From positions 6,758,001-6,822,000 of the forward strand of contig AP026544.2 in NCBI GenBank assembly GCA_026075535.2: a stretch of 64,000 bases of DNA, in the 5' to 3' direction. Origin of the DNA: Tricholoma matsutake (taxonomy: Eukaryota > Basidiomycota > Agaricomycetes > Agaricales > Tricholomataceae). The stretch's first letter is position 1. Every line of letters starts with the position of its first letter. Of the stretch, positions 31,432-42,575 are shown piece after piece. The position numbers and the translations under genes were made by a program. The notes under the pieces were generated by a model. It was not told the origin of the DNA. It made no database searches and worked only from the letters and a program-made list of their open reading frames with translations.

Positions 31432-31727
31432 TGTAGGCACTGTTATAATGAGAACCTGAGAGCCCGAATATCCTGAAAAGGTGTTTGTTACTGGAGAGTT
31501 TTGGCCTGATCTTAGACGTTTTAACAAAGTAACCCTCATATAAGAATCTGCAAGGGCTGAAGGCCCAGAATGTGCTGGCAAATATGGTTCTTGATGAAAG
31601 GTATCAATACTGGACAGCATGTGTTTATGTCCATTACCCAATGCTGATCGTTTCTTCTTCCTCCTTCGGCATGATGGATACCTCCCAAATGCCATGTTAA
31701 ATCATTCTGTGTAATTCTAACCTGCGT

Positions 31728-32733
31728 TGATGATGCTCAACCTGGAAACTCAACCAAAACCAACTAAACAGGTTTTAGGAGATATAACACAAGTCAGAGA
31801 AAGGTTGCAAGGTAGTACTGAATATCACCATGCTATCCAAAGGCCGGTAAATGTACTGTACGATGTTGCAAAGCCATATTAGGCTGTGCGAAGTTCTGCA
31901 AACTTGTCTGAAGTAATGCAAAACACTATGAAATGTTCCGAAATAATATGAAAGAGTTTAGCAGTGATGTGAAGGAGTTCAAGAATCTCCGGAATGGTTT
32001 CACGGGTTTGGGAGATGGTCACGATAGTTGAAAGTGAGGTAAAAGATGATGACACAACAGATAGGTGATGTGACAAGAGTTTTGAGAGACTATGTGGCAA
32101 AATGACATAGTTTGCAGAATACTTGAGTGAGTTCAGATGAAGACTGAGCTAAAACTCAAGAGTTAAATTCTTAAGTCAGATGATAGGCAATGTGAAAAGA
32201 TGATTTTCTGGTTCTATCAACAGTAAATACACCAAACTATATATGTTTTAGAGAGATAGTACTAAAAAGGTAAAAGGCCATGAGGCAAAACATGTGGTAA
32301 ATATGAGGCAGTGAACAAGGTGTCAAAATCACGAAGTAAATGAGAAAATGATAAGAAAGAAATGTGCCATATACATAATATATCAAATTTCCTTGTCTTG
32401 TGGTTCCAATAAATCATGAATATGTCGAAAAGCACCTCGATGCACCCTAAGTTGCTAGACATTGTGTTTCTTTGTGTTTGTGGTGGCGGGAACACAATGT
32501 GTTAGTGTGTGTAATGGTGGGAGCATGTGTTTGAGGTTTGGTACGATAGGAATATGGCAGCCGAAATTGTTCAAAATGTTTTGAAGTTTTTCAAAATGTT
32601 TCAAAGTGTCATTTCATTGTTTCGTGCATTCGTAGGTGTTCGTAAGCATTCGCGAAATCATAGGACTTTGGGAAGTAGGTGTCCAAGTGTGATATCTTGA
32701 TTTCAGAGCTCTGCTGCCATTGTGGACCTATCA
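31728..32733 (-). repeat. Solo Ty3/gypsy LTR (1.0 kb)
   Basis: It starts TGATGATGCTCAACC and ends GGACCTATCA. The flanks are GCGT (31724-31727) and GCAT (32734-32737), a 4-bp duplication with one CpG transition. It belongs to the same family as the LTRs at 467, 5383 and 13960. Many short words such as GTTCG and AAATGTT recur inside it. There is no coding sequence. Confidence 0.85.
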
Positions 32734-33117
32734 GCATCCATAAGACTTTGTTTATAGTGAATCAAATCCACAGATGTTTCCCTGGAAAATTGTCTGGGAT
32801 GAATGGACACAAAGAAAATATGCATCTACGAAGATAACAAGGGGGTTGTTAAACGCTATGTTCTGAGCAGCCGCCCATCGCAATTGTGCAGCTTGCAGTA
32901 CTCACTTTCCCTTTCTGCAACAAGAATGTATGGGTGGGTAAATGCCCATTTCCAAAATAGACTTGTATGAACTCTTTTTCATCTTAGAGACTTTGAATTG
33001 TACAGGTCCACAACTCTCATAAACCATCCTACTTCAATCCTAGCACACAATCTCCAACCACAAGCACAATTCTCAGGACTTTCCCTCATTTATCATCTCT
33101 AACCACAACCATCACAT
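32734..33117. other. No gene seen
   Basis: AT-rich unique sequence between the solo LTR and the small gene at 33118. A CT- and CA-rich stretch at about 33010-33115 could serve as its promoter or leader. No TATA box stands out. Confidence 0.4.
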
Positions 33118-33473
33118 ATGGCGCCTCAGAATACTCGATATAAACTTGTTCAACACCCTCAGCCATTCAGAGTAAGTGTCTCATTTATTATTCATAATTG
33201 TTCCCTCTAATTGTCGGTTACTCACAGGTTGGCAAACAGGTCGAGGTCCATAGAGATAGTAGCTGGTGCCAAGCCAGATTCCTGCGCTATGATTATCAGG
33301 CTCTAACTGGCACTTTGAGACATGGAGAAAGAGGAGAGGTAAGTCTGTGGTTAATATTTCGTTGGCTTTTCTGAACGTTCTCTTGGGTGTAGTGGAGACA
33401 ATACTGCATTGGTGGACTTGTGAAGTTTGATGATGATAGGGAGCAGGCCGTGTACGATTTGAGGAATATATGA
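33118..33473 (+). CDS. Intact three-exon gene for an 81-residue protein, possible SH3/Tudor-like fold
   Basis: Exon 1 (33118-33171) reads MAPQNTRYKLVQHPQPFR. Exon 2 (33228-33338) reads VGKQVEVHRDSSWCQARFLR and on to RHGERGE. Exon 3 (33393-33473) reads WRQYCIGGLVKFDDDREQAV and ends DLRNI-TGA. Introns are GTAAGT...CACAG (56 bases) and GTAAGT...TGTAG (54 bases), both phase 0. The alternation of Val/Trp/Phe strands with turns, and the W...Y...G.V.F.DD pattern, recall small beta-barrel (SH3- or Tudor-like) modules, but no family is identified. Uniquely for this part of the window it has no stop or frame break. It could be host-derived or an accessory gene of a mobile element. Confidence 0.6.
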
Positions 33474-33700
33474 TAGTAAGTGCCCTATTGCATTTGGTAC
33501 CTTGGGTATATTGTCTAACGCTGGACACTACAGGTAAATAGCAAAATTTGTAGTTTTATTCATGAACTGGATACTAACAAGGCAACTCTAGTTATTCTGA
33601 ATTTGTCAAATTCAGGTATAAGACTATGTTATTGAGAGTGCAGTGAGTCATTTAACCCTGTGCTCTCCATGAGTGCACCCTCTAAGTAACACATATTAGA

Positions 33701-34090
33701 ATGGATATCATTACTGATACACTTGATGTGACGCAGGCTACTTGGAACTTGGGCTATCAGGTGCATTTACAAATTTTGCGTTTCAGTACTTTCAATGTGT
33801 TTCTTTTGATGTATTTCCTCCTAACAGGGCTCAGAAACTCAATAAATACGAATACACAACCCTTCTGGTCACAAAATTTGACATCTAGTCATTTCACCCA
33901 ACTCCATAGCACATCAAGTTCCCAATCGCATCAGATGACTGTCCAGTACCGCATCCCAATATTCCACCTATCCCTCTTCTTTACGACAGTTTTGGACACT
34001 TTCTTGATATCATGGATAGTCGTGACAATGTCCCAGGGCTCACTGATGTTAATTCTAGAGTTGTGGATGCCTTTCGTTGGTCTGATTATC
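33701..34090 (+). pseudogene. Broken multi-exon gene of unknown family
   Basis: The start MDIITDTLDVTQATWNLGYQ is followed by an intron-like GTGCAT...AACAG. Then comes a frame reading AQKLNKYEYTTLLVTKFD, two stops (TAGs), and a well-preserved stretch PVPHPNIPPIPLLYDSFGHF, then VPGLTDVNSRVVDAFRW. It follows the small gene by 230 bases in the same direction and may be part of the same old element. No function is assigned. Confidence 0.35.
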
Positions 34091-35287
34091 ATTGGTGAGT
34101 TGGATATCTCTACATTTCATGTTTATTTGACGTTCTGATATCACAGAAACACATAGTTGAGTCAACGAGAACCAGAAAATGTTATTATCATCTGTAGAAA
34201 TACCAGGATCCCACGGAGCATAGATCCTGATGAAACAATGAGTAAAAGCTCAGCCAGTAATGAGGGGAATTGTGAGGTCCAGTGTTCAAGAAATACAGGT
34301 GCGCTGTTCACATGATTGACGAACGATTACACATGATTGGCGAATGATGGACGAGTGATCACATGTGATTGACAAACAATTAACAAATAATGCATATGAA
34401 AATAAAAACCCACAACTCGAACCCTCTGATATCTTACGCTACAAAATATACTAATCGACCATAGCACTATGTAGCCTGGGATAAATACCAACAATACAAG
34501 TTACATACAGTTACCCACCGTGACAATCAGCAACAATCCCTCCATGATGCACTGGACTCACCAAAGATAAATTGGCAGGCTTTTTAAACCTGTAGGTAGC
34601 AGCATCTGAGATTTTCTGGATCTCTGCTCATTCTATGCAAGTATTTGTCACAAGAATGTTTGCAACTACATGCACACAACAGGGCTCCATGTGCACTTTG
34701 CACCATAGGTTATATTACCTGTCTATCTCCCTGTAGGTTTCTGACCATCCACTTTTTTCTATTTATTCCAACTCTGAATTACAACCAACAATGTATTCAT
34801 GGCCTTCAAAAACCAGCTTTTAGGATCTTTTTCTTTTTGCGGCGGTCCAACTAATCCCTGTCCATTTCCTCCTCCTCTACACCTTCTCCTTCCTCCCTTT
34901 CCTCTTCTTTCTCCTGTTCATTCTCCTTCTCCCAGTTTGCATGTTGAACAAAGTTTTTTATAATGAGAGTTTCTGTCATGTTCAATAAATGAAATAAAAA
35001 AGTTCAAGTCAGATCATGCTCACTTTGAGAAGAGGACTTTTTCTGCAACCCAACATCTGCATGCCCATCTTGAGAGAACCCAAAATCTTGGGGACCATGG
35101 TTTTCCCCTTGAACATCCAGATCGTCTACATCCATCCTGCTTTTGTTCCCTATTAACAATTTGAAATCAATCTGCAGTTTGTCATCAAACCATGTGGAAC
35201 CCTGAAATCCAATGTTGACCAAAAGATCAGCCTCGCTGTTCTAATCAGTTATTTACACAGCAAGCTCCTTGATGTTGAGATCTCTCT
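34091..35287. other. No gene seen, except a tRNA-like module
   Basis: Repeated words of GATTGACAAACAATT type occur at 34310-34385. A minus-strand tRNA-like module follows, with B-box-like GGGTTCGAGTT (34414-34424) and A-box-like ATGGTCGATTAG (about 34451-34463). It looks like the promoter of a SINE or of a lost transposon end. No convincing ORF is present. Confidence 0.4.
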
Positions 35288-35465
35288 GTTTTGGGTTGAT
35301 TACCAAAATGTCACAAGTTGCAACATGTGACAGTCCAACATCTCTTTTGCTGGCCATTGGGTTGGTGGACAGATGAGATGACTCATGATGCATGATGGAT
35401 AAGCCTGTTTTGGGTTGATTACTGAAATATCACAAGTTGCGACACATGACAGTCCAATTCAACAT
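35288..35465 (+). repeat. Direct repeat of about 60 bases
   Basis: CTGTTTTGGGTTGATTAC followed by AAAATGTCACAAGTTGC and GACAGTCCAA occurs at 35287. It occurs again, slightly diverged, at 35404, about 117 bases later. The cause of the duplication is not evident. Confidence 0.7.
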
Positions 35466-35522
35466 TCAACTATGCCATCACCATCGAGAAACAATACGAG
35501 AACCAGGAAAAAAGAGGACTAG

Positions 35523-37365
35523 TTGGCTAATATGCCCTCACACCTGCAATCAATCCATATGCACCTCCAGAGGGTTTGGGATACTTTGGCCAAAAAAAGG
35601 AAACTCTCTCGGTCATCACATAAAGATGACCAGACATCCAGATTGCACACCCTCATGTCCCACCTTCAAAAACCCTATTTATGTGGAAGGGTCCCTATCC
35701 AACAAGAGATAGATGAAAATCTCCCTCTAATACAGGAAAAATACAGGGTTTCTTATCATTTTGTGATCAATGTGAATGCAATCTCTCCAAACATTCAATC
35801 TTCCTCCTCTGCTAACTATTTAATCACCAATCCATCCTCCTCTTCCATGCATTTGTTTTATGATACTTGTGTCCAGGAGAATCAGGGTGATGGTTCCAAT
35901 GGCTCCCTTGCCTCACACATAGAGGTTCTCTATGTTGACAACACCAATGTTTCTCTAGTTATTTTGGAATGGAGCAATGCCATGTTCAAAATAGCATATG
36001 TTCCAGACCCTATGCAGTACTTGAGTCGAGTTGCCACTGATGGTGACATTTCCTGGATCAAGGGTATCCTTGCAGCAGAAGAACTCCCTGAACGGTACAC
36101 TTAGTGGATTACCACAGCCATCAGTAATGCATTTGGGCTATGGATGGAAGAAGTGCTTGGGTTCTGTACATATCTGAATGTTGTGAATGGTTTGTTGTTG
36201 GTCCTTGTAGGTAAGACAAAGGAACAAGGTGGACATAATTTCACCAATATCTCAAACCCTGCAACATCATTTGATCCCACTGTATCCAACTTGGGGCTAT
36301 GGGATGTTGAATCTGTCCTCCTATGTGAAGGATCTCAGCTGTAAGTAAAGGTACATTATGCACACACTATCTCAATGCCTGCTATAGAATTCTCCAGCCA
36401 AACACACCCTACTGAATCCTCACTGTGAAAAGCAGTGTCTATGCTGGCAGACTGTTCTACAGCATCTCGAACATCACTGAATCATGCATGGGGGTGCTAC
36501 AATCTTTTATCGGTCCATCTTTTTTGCACAAACCAGGACCTTTTCAAATCATCTCGACTACTTCTCGCCCAAATGTTGATTTACATTCATCAACAATTTG
36601 TGCTTGAAGCCATCATGAAAATGAGTCCCAGTTAATATTCAGACACCAGCATTGTGCATTTGCCTGACCTTGAGACAATGGATGGCATTCTGGCAGTTTT
36701 GTTGTTGATAAACATGGCTGAGCTTGCAAATGTCCTCCACCCTGAAATGTACCAGGAAGGTGTTGACCCTGAAGAATGGATGTTTCTCATACATGTTTGC
36801 AAGCAGGCCAGGCATCTATTCCACTAGTTAAACAATTATTATTCTATTGATTCTGTGCCTCATGCTGGGGCTGTATTGAGCACAACCAATGAGGCACCCC
36901 ATCTGGCATATTCATACCTTGTTCATCAGGTGTGTGCCTTTCAAGATGCAAATATGTCCATGGAGAAGGCTGGGTTGTAGTCTGCGATCTCAGAGCTTAC
37001 ATATGAAGCACTACAAGTTCAAGTTGTTGGATGCCTTGGGGCTCCGGCAAGTGGATTACAAGGAAATGCCAAGGCATTTGCTTGGGACAAAGAGGGCTGT
37101 AAAGTCTCCTCCCTTCTGACTCAATTCTGTAAGTGCACTTTTCATGCATTCACCAAACCTTGTGTCTAAATAAATCTTATTGCAGGTCTCACTGGTGAAA
37201 CCCATGATGATCGGCAATGGATTAAGATTGAAGTATCGTACCATGCCACAGATCACACAGCTCCTAGCATCTCCTTCTGACTCACCTGTTTGGCCTGTCT
37301 CTGCAAGAAATCAAGATGTAAGTATAATAGATGATGAGAAGCAATTTATTGAAATTAAACTTTAA
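35523..37365 (+). pseudogene. Degraded multi-exon gene(s) of unknown family
   Basis: A 193-codon open stretch contains VWDTLAKKRKLSRSSHKDD, PYLCGRVPIQQEIDENLP and KIAYVPDPMQYLSRVATDG. It stops with TAG at 36102 but the frame continues with WITTAISNAFGLWMEEV. Further pieces read TMDGILAVLLLINMAELA, then SYLVHQVCAFQDANMS. An intron-like GTAAGT...TGCAG (37129-37185) leads to VSLVKPMMIGNGLRLKYR, ending QDV near 37320. Together they suggest one large decayed gene, possibly of a DNA transposon. No domain was recognised. Confidence 0.35.
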
Positions 37366-37409
37366 GATACATGCTGCATACATAAGGCAATATATGCAGC
37401 ATACACATA

Positions 37410-37667
37410 CACACCAAAAACATAAGTGGAATACCTAAGAGAACACAACTGGGGTCCCCGGGGCGTATATTTAGAATTTATATACTATGTTACATATATT
37501 GTATATTGTTGTTACCAACGCACTCATACATGCACGTACATTTTGATGCGTGCAAAATAAAATTCTCATGCTATCAAAATGTAGCGTCATTTGACATCAT
37601 GTAGCATAATTCGACATAATAAAATTAAAATAAAATTTTATTAGGTAATGAAGTGGTTTCCTAACAG
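37410..37667 (-). repeat. Partial copia LTR (TGTTAGGAAAC family)
   Basis: Its reverse complement starts TGTTAGGAAACCACTTC and continues with the block ATTACCTAATAAAATTT. It shares ATAGTATATAAA and GTTGTGTTCTCTTAGG with the copies at 55045 and 58268. The 3' end of the LTR appears to be replaced by AT-rich sequence beyond GTTTTTGGTGTG. Confidence 0.8.
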
Positions 37668-37799
37668 TTTTCCCTCCCCATCTGCTCATATCTCATCTGT
37701 CAATACTGCAGTTTTTCCTTTTCATGTACTTAAGGTGGTGGTCATTAGTATTTGGTGCAGTTCCAACATCCAAATTCCTTACTGACTATGTTCTTTGCA

Positions 37800-39530
37800 G
37801 TTGCATATACACCTAAAAGGACTGGCCATCATCATTATGCTGAATGTACACCTCTTGCCAAAAGAACTCGCATTACAATTTGAGCTACTTCTCTATCTGT
37901 TCATATACAACAATTACTTTCCCTGTTTGTGATACATCCTCCAATGATGTTTTTGGTCCTACTTCTCTTCTATTGCCTCCTTCTCCTGAACCCCAGCCAT
38001 TTCCTATTCCTAATCTTGACAACCACATACCTGCTCAGATTGTATCAGGTGCTCGATACAGTACTAGAGAACATTGTGGCACTAGAGGAAGGGCTATTCA
38101 TCCTTTAAATCCTCACCTGTTATGGTGCATAAAAGCAGATCACTGGGTGCCTTTACATATATTTGGTCTACAAATGCAATGTGCACATTGTAGAGAAATG
38201 TGCAGTGCAGCTGCTCAATGGTGGTGAGCAAAAGCAGCAGCTGCACAAAGTCTAGCAGATTTCAACACAAATTTACCACCGAATCCTTTACCTGTTTCTC
38301 ATATTCATCAAAATCCTGCACTTGCTTCTCAACCTGGAGTCTAGCTACCGCTTGATCCTGCTCCTAACAATAATCTACCCAATCATGATTCTCTTACTGA
38401 TTTGGCAGTATCAGCTGAGGAGAGGGCACTATTGGCCACAGCCCAGCAGAAAATTATGGACATAAAGATGGAGCAGTGTAATTGGTGCCATGACAAGTGG
38501 TTTAATCTCAATGTTCAGGATGGAGCCTGTGCTAAGTGCAGGAAGGATGACAAGTACAAACCATCAACCAAGATGTTTCCTGGAATACCTCTACCTGAGC
38601 TTTCTCAAATAGAAGAAATGCTCATTTCTCTTGTGCATGCATTGGTTCAGCTATGGCAATTCCATGGTGTCCAATTCAAGTATAGTAGGCATATACATAA
38701 CTTTCCTCAAGGAACATCAGTTTTACATCACAAACTTCCCTTGCTTCCCAAACACTGTGATATAATCATTATGCGCCATGCTGGGGCAGAGCAGCAAACA
38801 GATCTTGCTGTTTATGAGGATTTATATGTCTGTCACCACAATATTGAGGCATGACTTCACTATCTAGAAGTTTCACATCCTACTTTTTGCAACAGAATGG
38901 TCAGAGTGGATTATAAACTTCTCAATCAGCTTTCTTTGGATGGTACTATGCATGATCAATCGTGAACTATTGAACACCAAGAGTTGGATGATTTTGCAGC
39001 TCAGGAAACTGGCCCTCCAGAAGCTGAGACAGAAGATGATCAACATACAGATCATCAAGACCCTGTCTTTACACAAGGATTTGTACCCAATGTGCATACA
39101 CAAGAGACAGAAATGCAGCAACTATACAATGCTACATTCAGCAATGACCAACCTATTATTCTGATGATGCCTAAAATATATAGAACTCTGATCAATGAGT
39201 ATACAGGTTGTGCCATCACAATAGATGCCTTTCCTACTCTTTTTTGTACTGGTGAAGTGGATATCACAGAGACAAAAAATATTGAGGTTTTGATGGAGGA
39301 ATGGGCAACACATCTCATACATCTTGAAGGCAGCCACTTTGTATAACATCCACAGTTTTGATATTGGGGACTGAACACTGCTATGCGAAAGGCAGCCAAA
39401 AAAGCAACATTGTGGTACTTGACTACTCACAAACAGAATCACCAGCTGACCATTGAGGATATACGTGAGATGCTTGACTCTGATAAGTCATATGTTGTCA
39501 ATGTCTAGCCACATTACCATCCAGATCCAG
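37800..39530 (+). pseudogene. Helitron Rep/helicase relic, N-terminal part
   Basis: The relic encodes the N-terminal half of a Helitron replication protein. After a broken start, DPGARYST-like and Pro-rich linkers lead to EERALLATAQQKIMDIKMEQ. A zinc-binding stretch CNWCHDKWFNLNVQDGAC-x2-C follows. Then come FPGIPLPELSQIEEMLIS, VHALVQLWQFHG and PLLPKHCDIIIMRH, typical of the conserved domain before the helicase-like region. Further on are AITIDAFPTLFCTGEVD and RKAAKKATLWYLTTHKQN, matching the start of the Helitron-like N domain. Stops at 38226, 38343, 38852, 38963 and later break it. The Rep catalytic Tyr motifs and Pif1 helicase are absent. Confidence 0.6.
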
Positions 39531-39537
39531 AGAACAG

Positions 39538-39745
39538 AAGACTTAAAACAATTTTGTATGTGAGTGCCTCATCTGAAGCATTAAAATTCACTTTAGATAC
39601 ACATGGGATGGATCTTAAGAAATATGTATTCAATAAATATATATGTACTTTAATAAGCATTGAGTGAAAGACTGGGATAAAGCAAGCTCCCCATTTCATA
39701 GGTGAGGCACTCACATACAAAATTGTTCTATAAGTCAACATTCTG
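39538..39745. mobile_element. Small palindromic MITE (about 0.2 kb)
   Basis: The left arm GACTTA...ACAATTTTGTATGTGAGTGC (39538-39575) is the reverse complement of the right arm (39700-39741) apart from a small insertion. The arms enclose about 130 bases. It truncates the Helitron relic. No certain target duplication is visible. Confidence 0.7.
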
Positions 39746-39992
39746 AGAGGTGTGAGAAAGCGGATGATGGGGGGAAAGTTGGGGGAAGAAATGAATTTGT
39801 TGAAATATGTGCCCAAATTGTCAGGTGTTGCTTAGCAACACCCATCAAATGTCCATCAACATTCATCCAAATAATTCACATGTCAAGCTGAGTTAGAATA
39901 CTTTACTGATATCAATCCAATCCTTTTCATCTTTTTCCATTCTTTCTTTCTTTCCCTCCCCTATCTTGTTGTCTGGGTTCCTTCACCCTCTC

Positions 39993-40145
39993 TAGTTGTT
40001 CCCCCTCTCTAGTTGTGTCCCCCTTTCTGGTTGTTCCTCCTTCTCTGGTTGTTATCCCTTCTCTGGTTGTTCCCCCCTCTCTAGTTGTTCCCCCCTCTCT
40101 AGTTGCTCTGGTTGTTCCACCCTCTGTAGTTGTTCCTCCTTATAT
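39993..40145 (+). repeat. Minisatellite with about 20-base unit
   Basis: About eight degenerate units of CTAGTTGTTCCCCCCTCT type occur in a row, with variants such as CTGGTTGTTCCTCCTTCT. The strand is pyrimidine-rich. Confidence 0.85.
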
Positions 40146-41098
40146 TTGTATATTTACTTAGTGTACCTCTACATGTTTTACATGGCAATTAATCATTTTT
40201 ATTTGTAACCCACCCCGGAAATGGGATGTGTGGCTTGGATTTTCATGAATGCCCTTATGCTTCATGGCAGATGACTGGATGCTTCTGAACCTTGCATTGA
40301 GGATTGGGAAATGGGATTTTGGCACAGTTGGACTGCCTCAGTGGGTATAGAGGTTTCATTGCTTCGGCCATGTTACCAGGGTTCTTCCTCATATGACCCC
40401 ACTGTGCTTTAACACCTTTCTCAATTTTTGATTGCTTGGGGAGTGGACTATTCAACAGTCTGTCATGTTATGTCCTTGGGTTACATGTTTCTCACCCCAC
40501 CCACCCTGTATGCTGGTGCTGGCCCTGTCCAGCCTATTTATGTAATTATTCTCTAAATGAATAATTTCTCTAGCTTCTTTGTGTAATGTTAATAAGTTGT
40601 CAAGATGCTATCTTCTAGTAATGACCTCAAGATGATCCAAAGTGCCATAAACTTCCTACAGTTGTTTTTGTGGAATGCCCAGGATATTCTGGTATGTATG
40701 GCATGTGATTTGGGATTGTTCCCTCAAGCATAGCAGTTGATTTGAGAAGGCTGCCTCAATCATAGTCAATCACATCAGTCATGTAAATGTTGGCACTGAT
40801 GGGTGATTATAGGTAGGTGATAAGATGTGGTGTTGCCAGCATGTTGTTTCGAGTTGCCAGCACTGGTGGTGGTGGTGCTAGCACCATGGGATGTTGGAAT
40901 CTGTAATGACTGTCATTCACCATAACACAGACCTTGGTATGTCTGGTGTTGGTGGGAGTTGGTTCTGCACTGCTGGGGGCTATGCTATCCCAGCACTATA
41001 TTCATCTTAGTGACTGGAATGTGTGTTGGTGGCCAGGATGTGTGTTGTGTCAGTATCATAATGTCATAAGTCTGTGGGGCTGGACTTACATATTGCCA
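40146..41098. other. No gene seen
   Basis: Low-information sequence. It has short open frames without domain signals and a GTTGGTGG-rich stretch at about 40850-41050. No terminal repeats or RNA gene were found. Confidence 0.4.
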
Positions 41099-41465
41099 TT
41101 ATTGACCTCTTGAACTGCACTTTGGCCAATAGAAGTCATTGCAAGAGAATTGTTGTATTTTGAATATGCTTGTGGAATTCTTTGCTGATATAATCCTGAC
41201 TGGCAAAAAATTGTGATAGCTCATGAGGAAGATTATACAGGCGAGGTAAGTCAATTTTTCCAATAAAGCAGCACATGCAAAATTTGCAGTGAGCATTGGA
41301 TGAGCTAGTGAGGTGCTCTGCCATCCAATGCAGTGCACTGCAGAAAGCACAATAAACATTCATGTGACCCATATCATGCACTGGCCAGTTGGGATTGAAA
41401 GGTTGGCATGCAATAGGCAGAGGTGGAGCAGGTGGAACTGGGGCGGTAAGTTCCATATCTTGCAT
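41099..41465 (-). pseudogene. Helitron-helicase N-terminal fragment, opposite strand
   Basis: The minus strand reads HDMGHMNVYCAFCSALHWMA followed by CKFCMCCFIGKIDLPRLY and ISKEFHKHIQNTTILLQ. This matches the Cys-rich N-terminal block of Helitron-type helicases (a GxMNxxCxxCxALHW pattern, then CCxxGKVxLP). It is only about 110 residues and is cut at both ends. It belongs to a different Helitron copy from the plus-strand relic at 37800. Confidence 0.65.
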
Positions 41466-41841
41466 CTAAGAAGGAGCTATAAGATTATGAATCTATAGGT
41501 GTTTCAGGACAATTTCACTCACAGGAGGTACAGGAGGTTGCATGTTGCATATTCTGCATGGCAAACACCAACTGAAGAAGTATGAGAGTTCTGTAATTTA
41601 AATTACTTATTTTAGTCAAGTTGTATATTTATAAACTTCCAGAAAGTTCTTTGATGTTTACATAATCATCTATTATATATATAAGTAGGCATGTTTGACA
41701 CAAGGATTTCTTTCTTCTCCCCATAACTGCTTTGGTATTTTTTTTTTTGCATTTTTTACTGTTGATATTTTAATCTCTGTGATAAACATTTTATCCTATT
41801 CTATGGCTGTCTTATTGACTGTTGCACTCTCCACAGATCAA

Positions 41842-42575
41842 TGACTTCAATTGGGAGATCCCTTTCTCACTTTGTCACCAGGGGACATCATTTCCATCCT
41901 TTCCAAACCCAGATTAATGCAGCATCTGATAGAACCATTCCATATGATTTTGGAGCCTCTATCAGTCCTTCAGATACTTCAGCACTGCAGTCTTCACCCC
42001 TTCTGGACTATCTTGGCTACTGTTTTCACACCATCCACCATATCATGATATGTGTTACATGTCAACATGCTGTTTTGCCTGCATCAGCCCTTTCACACAT
42101 TCATAATCAGTATAATATCCGGACTACCCCCAAACAGAAACAACTGTGGAGCACACTTGTCTCAGAGTGAAATGTGACAAGCAATACTACTCTTCCACCA
42201 TCTTAAAATTGTCAATCATTTGAGCTGTTAAAGATTTATAATGATGCCTATTGTTGCAATGAATGCAACTACTGTGCATTGACTTCTCGTACCTTTGGCA
42301 ACCACTAGTCAGCCAATCACAGAGCTCTGAATCACCTGCCCAATAAGGAATGTTATCACAGAGGCCATATGCAGAGTTTTTATCCCCATGTGCACCGCTC
42401 ATATTTTGAGGTTGCTCCTCCTGCCTCCTCTTCCACATCTCTCTTCAGCCTTTATCTAAAAAATGAGGTTCCAACTTACCCAGCTTTTGATGTTATTATC
42501 CCATCTGCATCATGCTTTCATTTATCCACTGCTTTCTGCATAGCCATCAATCAAGGAGGAGGACAAATGGTCTAT
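41842..42575 (+). pseudogene. Zinc-finger-type N-terminal part of a RecQ-associated gene family (tentative)
   Basis: The reading is LDYLGYCFHTIHHIMICVTC, then QHAVLPASALSHIHNQYNI, a Cys-x2-Cys-x~12-His-x3-5-His arrangement like that of OrsD-type proteins (tentative). It continues after TGA (about 42168) with CNECNYCALTSRTFGNH, a second Cys-x2-Cys-x~8-His cluster. The family is common in mushroom genomes next to RecQ-like helicase genes. The helicase itself is not in the window. Confidence 0.4.
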
